A DNA stretch of 21,707 nucleotides, from positions 1-21,707 of the IMG/VR virus record IMGVR_UViG_3300034521_000152; one strand, given 5' to 3'. Of this stretch, positions 19,951 to 21,707 are shown piece after piece (the stretch's first letter is position 1; each line of letters begins with the position of its first letter). This DNA comes from a virus. The notes under the pieces are model-generated. The model had not been told where the DNA came from. It saw only the letters and a program-made list of their open reading frames with translations, and did no database searches. A program made the translations under genes and the position numbers.

Positions 19951-21707
19951 CTACCGTCCTGGGCCGCTTGATAGTAAGGATGAGCAGGGGAAAACAATGG
20001 TGGAGCACTATGTAGACAGGAAGTTGGGTTTTGAACCTGTAGAGTATGATCATCCTCTATTGGAGCCAATCTTAAAGAATACATTCGGCGTATGTTTAGC
20101 TGAGGGAACCCAAGTGTATTTGGCTGATGGTAGTAGCAAGCCCATTGAGAATGTTGAGGTTGGAGATAAAATCTTAGCAATTGATCAGAAAGGTCTTGTT
20201 ACTACCGATTATGTCGTTCATAAATATGATAATGGAATACAAGATGTTTATCAGATCGTACTGGCTTCTGGTAGAGTTATAGAAGCGACACAAGACCATA
20301 GGTTTTTAGTTAACGGTACATGGCGATCTGTGGCGCAATTGAATGTAGGGGATCTACTAGCTGTACCACGCAATATGCGTTCTGATGTGTTTACTTTATC
20401 ATATAATGTAGATAAATTACGCCTGTTAGGTTATTATCTGGCAAATGGATGGTACAGAGGCGGCAGTGTTGAGTGGTGTTCAAAAAACGAGGTTTTATTA
20501 CGTGATTTTATAGAAAGAGTTACTAGAAGTTTTCCCTCTGATAAGATTTATGCTATTTCGTGTGTAAGGGGAGTTACTAGGTATCTAGTAACTAAAAAAG
20601 ACGAATTGAGAGTTTCTCAGTATCATGCTCCTTCGCAGTTTGGACAGTGGCTTATATCTCTCGGTTTACGTGGTAAAGATGCTCATAATAAGTCTATTCC
20701 AAAATTCATTTTTAGTCTAAATGATGATTGTAAGGCAGAGTTCTTAGCCGCATTATTTGATTGTGATGGTTGTGTTACTGCTAAGACTGTCACTTATAAG
20801 ACAGTATCACGACAATTAGCTGTCGAAATTCAAAAATTGCTATTGTTGTTGGGCATAAACAGTGTAATCTACCTGAGTAAGTATACAACACAAAGAAATG
20901 GAGATGGGGAAGCATATACAGTGATAATATACGACATGGAGCGTTTTTATAATAAAATTGGTAGACTTATGATCAGTGGTAAATTTAGTAAAATGCCTGA
21001 TGGTATCAAAAGAGAGAACGGATGTATACCTAGAGAGGTTATTAAGCCTGTTGTTACTACCATCAAGAAGGAAAGAAAAGTATCTTCTGTTGCTAATATG
21101 ATAGGTGTAGACAGGCATGTGTTTACAAGAAAACATAACTATATAAAACGCTACGTTGTTGCTAAGCTCTATAAAGTAATCAAAGATAAATGTTTGGAGT
21201 TTGCGCTGAATCTTAATTGGGATAAAGTAAAAGCAATTAATTACGTAGGTAAGAAGAGGGTTTATGATTTGTCTACGCAAACGTACCATAATTTTATAGC
21301 CAATGGTATTGTTGCTCATAATTGTATTTATCAGGAGCAAATTATGGAAATTGCTAGAGTTCTAGCTGGCTATACAATGAGCGATGCCGATGAGCTTAGG
21401 AAAGCCGTAGGGAAGAAAAAAGCTGAAATAATTGCTAAACATAAAGAAAAGTTTATAGAAGGTTGCGCCATAAATGGAATTGACTTAGATACTGCCGAAA
21501 AAATCTACGAAAAGATTGAGACGTTTGGTCGGTATGGGTTTAACAGGTGTATAGATGGAGATGAACTTGTGCTGACTACTAATGGTAAACATCTACCTAT
21601 TAAAGACATAAAACCAGGAACGAAACTTTGGAGTGTTAATGAGGCGGGGAAATTGGTAGAAAATGAAGTTGTAGAACTTATATTTTCGGGCATACAGGAT
21701 GTGTACG
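19951..21707 (+). CDS. dnaE: DNA polymerase III alpha subunit, exon 2 with two inteins (3' end outside window)
   Basis: The frame stays open to the window end. Extein segments are YRPGPLDSKDEQ through PILKNTFGV (19951-20092), and CIYQEQIMEIARVLAGYTMS through IETFGRYGFNR (21323-21547). These match the conserved DnaE fingers: RPGP, TYGxxxYQEQVM, ADxLRxAxGKKK and FxxYGFNK. One complete intein (20093-21322) and the start of another (from 21548) separate them. After splicing of both the intron and inteins a normal alpha subunit would form. Residues at both junctions fit protein splicing: Cys1 and His-Asn then Cys for the first, Cys1 for the second. The C-terminal OB and tau-binding parts are beyond the window. 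Confidence 0.9.
20093..21322 (+). mobile_element. Intein 1 in DnaE (410 aa, Hint + LAGLIDADG)
   Basis: It starts with Cys1 in CLAEGTQVYLADGSSKPIEN (block A), block B is GRVIEATQDHRFLVNG with TxxH, and it ends in VYDLSTQTYHNFIANGIVAH-Asn (blocks F and G) followed by Cys+1. All splicing residues are present. The endonuclease part has LLGYYLANG (about 111-119) and EFLAALFDCDG (about 216-226). The second motif keeps its catalytic Asp225; in the first, Asn118 stands where Asp or Glu is needed. A helix-turn-helix-like segment (SSVANMIGVDRHVFTRKHNY) precedes block F. The insertion site is the fingers motif TFGV/CIYQEQIM. Confidence 0.93.
21548..21707 (+). mobile_element. Intein 2 in DnaE, 5' part
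   Basis: Right after the conserved polymerase motif FGRYGFNR the sequence turns to CIDGDELVLTTNGKHLPIKD IKPGTKLWSV, a block A with Cys1, GDELVLT and the PIKDIKPG turn. It continues to FSGIQDVY at the window edge, the strand just before block B. In ordinary DnaE proteins SHxAAY follows GFNK here. The remainder, including any endonuclease and the splice end, lies outside. Confidence 0.88.

Noticed and set aside
20840-21340. 166-aa antisense frame within intein 1
   Set aside because: It lies wholly opposite a well-supported intein and shows no domain or ribosome site.

Overview
This window reads as part of the genome of a large double-stranded DNA phage (or an integrated relative) of an anaerobic, moderately low-GC Gram-positive host. 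I infer this from the tail/appendage, lysis, recombination, replication and nucleotide-metabolism genes, all on the + strand with ATGA-type overlaps; the strong AAGGAGGGG-type ribosome binding sites with frequent TTG/GTG starts; the LLH-type holin and XhlA-like protein; and an oxygen-sensitive NrdD/NrdG reductase. I cannot name the species.

Layout. 1-3813: tail and appendage genes, namely a repeat-rich fibre-like protein entering from the left, a small beta-rich protein, a short fibre segment sharing identical DNA with the first gene, and a six-bladed Kelch propeller protein. 3828-4829: small unrecognised genes, the first beginning in a palindrome that resembles an IS605-type left end. 4842-7413: a papain-like cysteine protease with a copper-amine-oxidase-N-like tail domain, then the lysis set (XhlA-like coiled coil, amidase, holin). 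A consensus promoter (TTGACA-17-TATAAT) precedes the amidase, whose zinc-binding motif is cut by an in-frame TAG. 7400-12010: recombination and replication genes, namely an unknown, a PD-(D/E)XK nuclease, a RecA/UvsX-like recombinase, a possible mediator, a DnaB-like helicase and a DnaG-like primase. 13283-17721: SSB, an unrecognised 399-aa protein that looks like a decayed stand-alone intein, NrdG, NrdD and dUTPase. 17797-21707: the DNA polymerase III alpha subunit with its own promoter.

The unusual side of the window is the density of RNA- and protein-level parasites in the replication module. A 1315-bp OMEGA element (IsrB nickase plus HEARO/omega RNA, no TnpA) sits exactly in the ATGA overlap between primase and ssb. 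Removing it restores primase stop, ssb start and ssb Shine-Dalgarno, and its presumed guide is the phage's own junction sequence. The dnaE gene carries a 337-nt ORF-less group I intron, a complete 410-aa intein with a LAGLIDADG domain that lacks one catalytic acid, and the start of a second intein, all in highly conserved polymerase motifs. A degenerate intein-like protein is encoded between ssb and nrdG, and a lone IS605-like left-end palindrome lies at 3838.

How the genes fit together: the helicase, primase, SSB, polymerase and recombinase form a largely self-sufficient replication and recombination set. NrdD/NrdG and dUTPase supply and clean the dNTP pool under anaerobic conditions. The left part builds the host-recognition end of the virion and lyses the cell.
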